Shown here in pieces: positions 35,505 through 36,173 of a stretch of DNA of 36,173 bases. The notes under the pieces are model-generated. The model did not search any database. It was not told the DNA's origin and worked only from the letters and a program-made list of their open reading frames with translations. This DNA is from Mycobacterium attenuatum (GTDB taxonomy: Bacteria; Actinomycetota; Actinomycetes; Mycobacteriales; Mycobacteriaceae), in NCBI RefSeq assembly GCF_900566085.1, contig NZ_UPHT01000063.1:1-36173 (forward strand), in the 5' to 3' direction. Position 1 is the stretch's first letter, and every line of letters begins with the position of its first letter. A program made the translations under genes and the position numbers.

Positions 35505-36173
35505 CTAGGGCGATCCGTTCTTTCCGTTGGTGCCACCAAAGAAGCCTGCGGTGCCACCGGTGCCGCCCTTCCCGGGACTGATGCCGTTGCCGCCGTCGCC
35601 GCCGTTACCAAGCAGTCCCTGGCTGAACGAGCCGTTGACAGCTATCCCGACGTTGCCGCCGTCGCCGCCGTTGGCGGGCCCGGTGCCGTGTCCGGCGTCG
35701 CCGCCGTCGCCGCCCACGCTGAAGCTGAACACGCCACCTGCGTCACCACCGGCGCCGCCATTGCCGGCGGTGCCGGTGAGGCTAAGACCGCCAAGACCCC
35801 CGACGCCGCCGAAGCTCAGACCGGCGATGGTCGCGGCCTGCCCGCCCTGGCCGCCCGTGCCGCCAGTGATCATGCCCACCCCGCCGATGCCGCCGCCACC
35901 GCCGAGGCCAATTCCCAGCAGGGCAGCCGCCTCGCCGCCCTGGCCGCCCGCGCCGGCCGTGCCATTGGAGAAGCCCCCAACGCCACCGTCGCCGCCGACA
36001 GCCACGCCGGTGAGGGTGCCCGCCACGCCGCCCGCGCCGCCGGCGCCGCCGGTGCCGACACCGAAGCCGCCGAGGCCGCCGGCACCGCCATGCCCGTAGC
36101 CGAAGTTGGCGCCGCCGGCACCGCCGGTGCCGCCGTCACCACCGACACCTATGGCGCTGGTGGCGCCCCCGCC
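35505..36173 (-). CDS. PE_PGRS family protein, C-terminal part (window-edge partial)
   Basis: The frame is open from the window edge to a TAG stop at 35505. It encodes about 222 residues of GGX repeats (for example GGDGGNVGIAVNGSFSQGLL and GGTGGTAGFFGGTNGKNGSP at the C-terminus). The PE domain and start lie outside the window. The place beside ruvB is that of PE_PGRS44 (Rv2591). The repeat bias (NGGDGG, GGAGG, GGVGG) is that of a surface PGRS domain. Confidence 0.88.
   Translation of the reverse strand, partial: GGGATSAIGVGGDGGTGGAGGANFGYGHGGAGGLGGFGVGTGGAGGAGGVAGTLTGVAVGGDGGVGGFSNGTAGAGGQGGEAAALLGIGLGGGGGIGGVGMITGGTGGQGGQAATIAGLSFGGVGGLGGLSLTGTAGNGGAGGDAGGVFSFSVGGDGGDAGHGTGPANGGDGGNVGIAVNGSFSQGLLGNGGDGGNGISPGKGGTGGTAGFFGGTNGKNGSP

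Noticed and set aside
1..36173. tRNA and rRNA genes
   Set aside because: I saw no tRNA-like TTC-x-A-x-x arm with matching acceptor stem and no rRNA sequence while reading.

Overview
The window is high-GC actinobacterial DNA from a slow-growing Mycobacterium. It holds PE, PPE and PE_PGRS genes, a 53-bp MIRU repeat array, mycobacterial LexA- and DosR-type sites, and phosphatidylinositol mannoside (PIM) genes. From memory, gene order follows M. tuberculosis Rv2623 back to Rv2591 in inverted orientation, so Rv numbers are used as labels. It is not M. tuberculosis itself: there are extra genes (DUF2249-cupin, fdxA, nitronate monooxygenase, aldo/keto reductase, glycosyltransferase), a second PPE gene, and no VapBC pairs beside speE or ruvC. 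The species cannot be named from sequence alone.

Layout. 1-3470 is a decaying accessory zone: the probable 3' end of an insertion sequence cuts off a PPE gene, followed by a PE gene with a hydrolase domain and a universal stress protein gene killed by two in-frame stops but still preceded by a DosR-like box. 3471-8929 is a redox/stress-looking cluster: methyltransferase, DUF2249-cupin, 7Fe ferredoxin, two cysteine-bearing COG2345 regulators, two small membrane proteins, a cupin and a nitronate monooxygenase. 8943-14190 holds a DUF1990 protein, an aldo/keto reductase, a frameshifted PE_PGRS gene, a hotdog thioesterase and a family 2 glycosyltransferase.

14329-21164 is a tightly overlapped operon: thrS, an Ap4A-phosphorylase-like HIT protein, pgsA1, patA, pimA and a NUDIX protein. 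It makes phosphatidylinositol phosphate and the first PIMs. Between the HIT gene and pgsA1 sit six 53-bp MIRU units. Each unit encodes an 18-codon mini-ORF that overlaps the next by four bases, so stop-start coupling runs unbroken from the HIT stop to the pgsA1 start. Two convergent PPE genes with PE-PPE hydrolase domains follow (21201-24910).

25216-29398 is the vitamin B6 region: pdxH divergent from pdxS, tesB2, pdxT, then yebC. 29493-33102 on the minus strand is an envelope-type operon: DUF4178, DUF2617, DUF4247, DUF350 and a membrane spermidine-synthase-like protein. The window closes with ruvC-ruvA-ruvB behind a near-perfect LexA box, and the C-terminal half of a PE_PGRS gene that runs off the edge.
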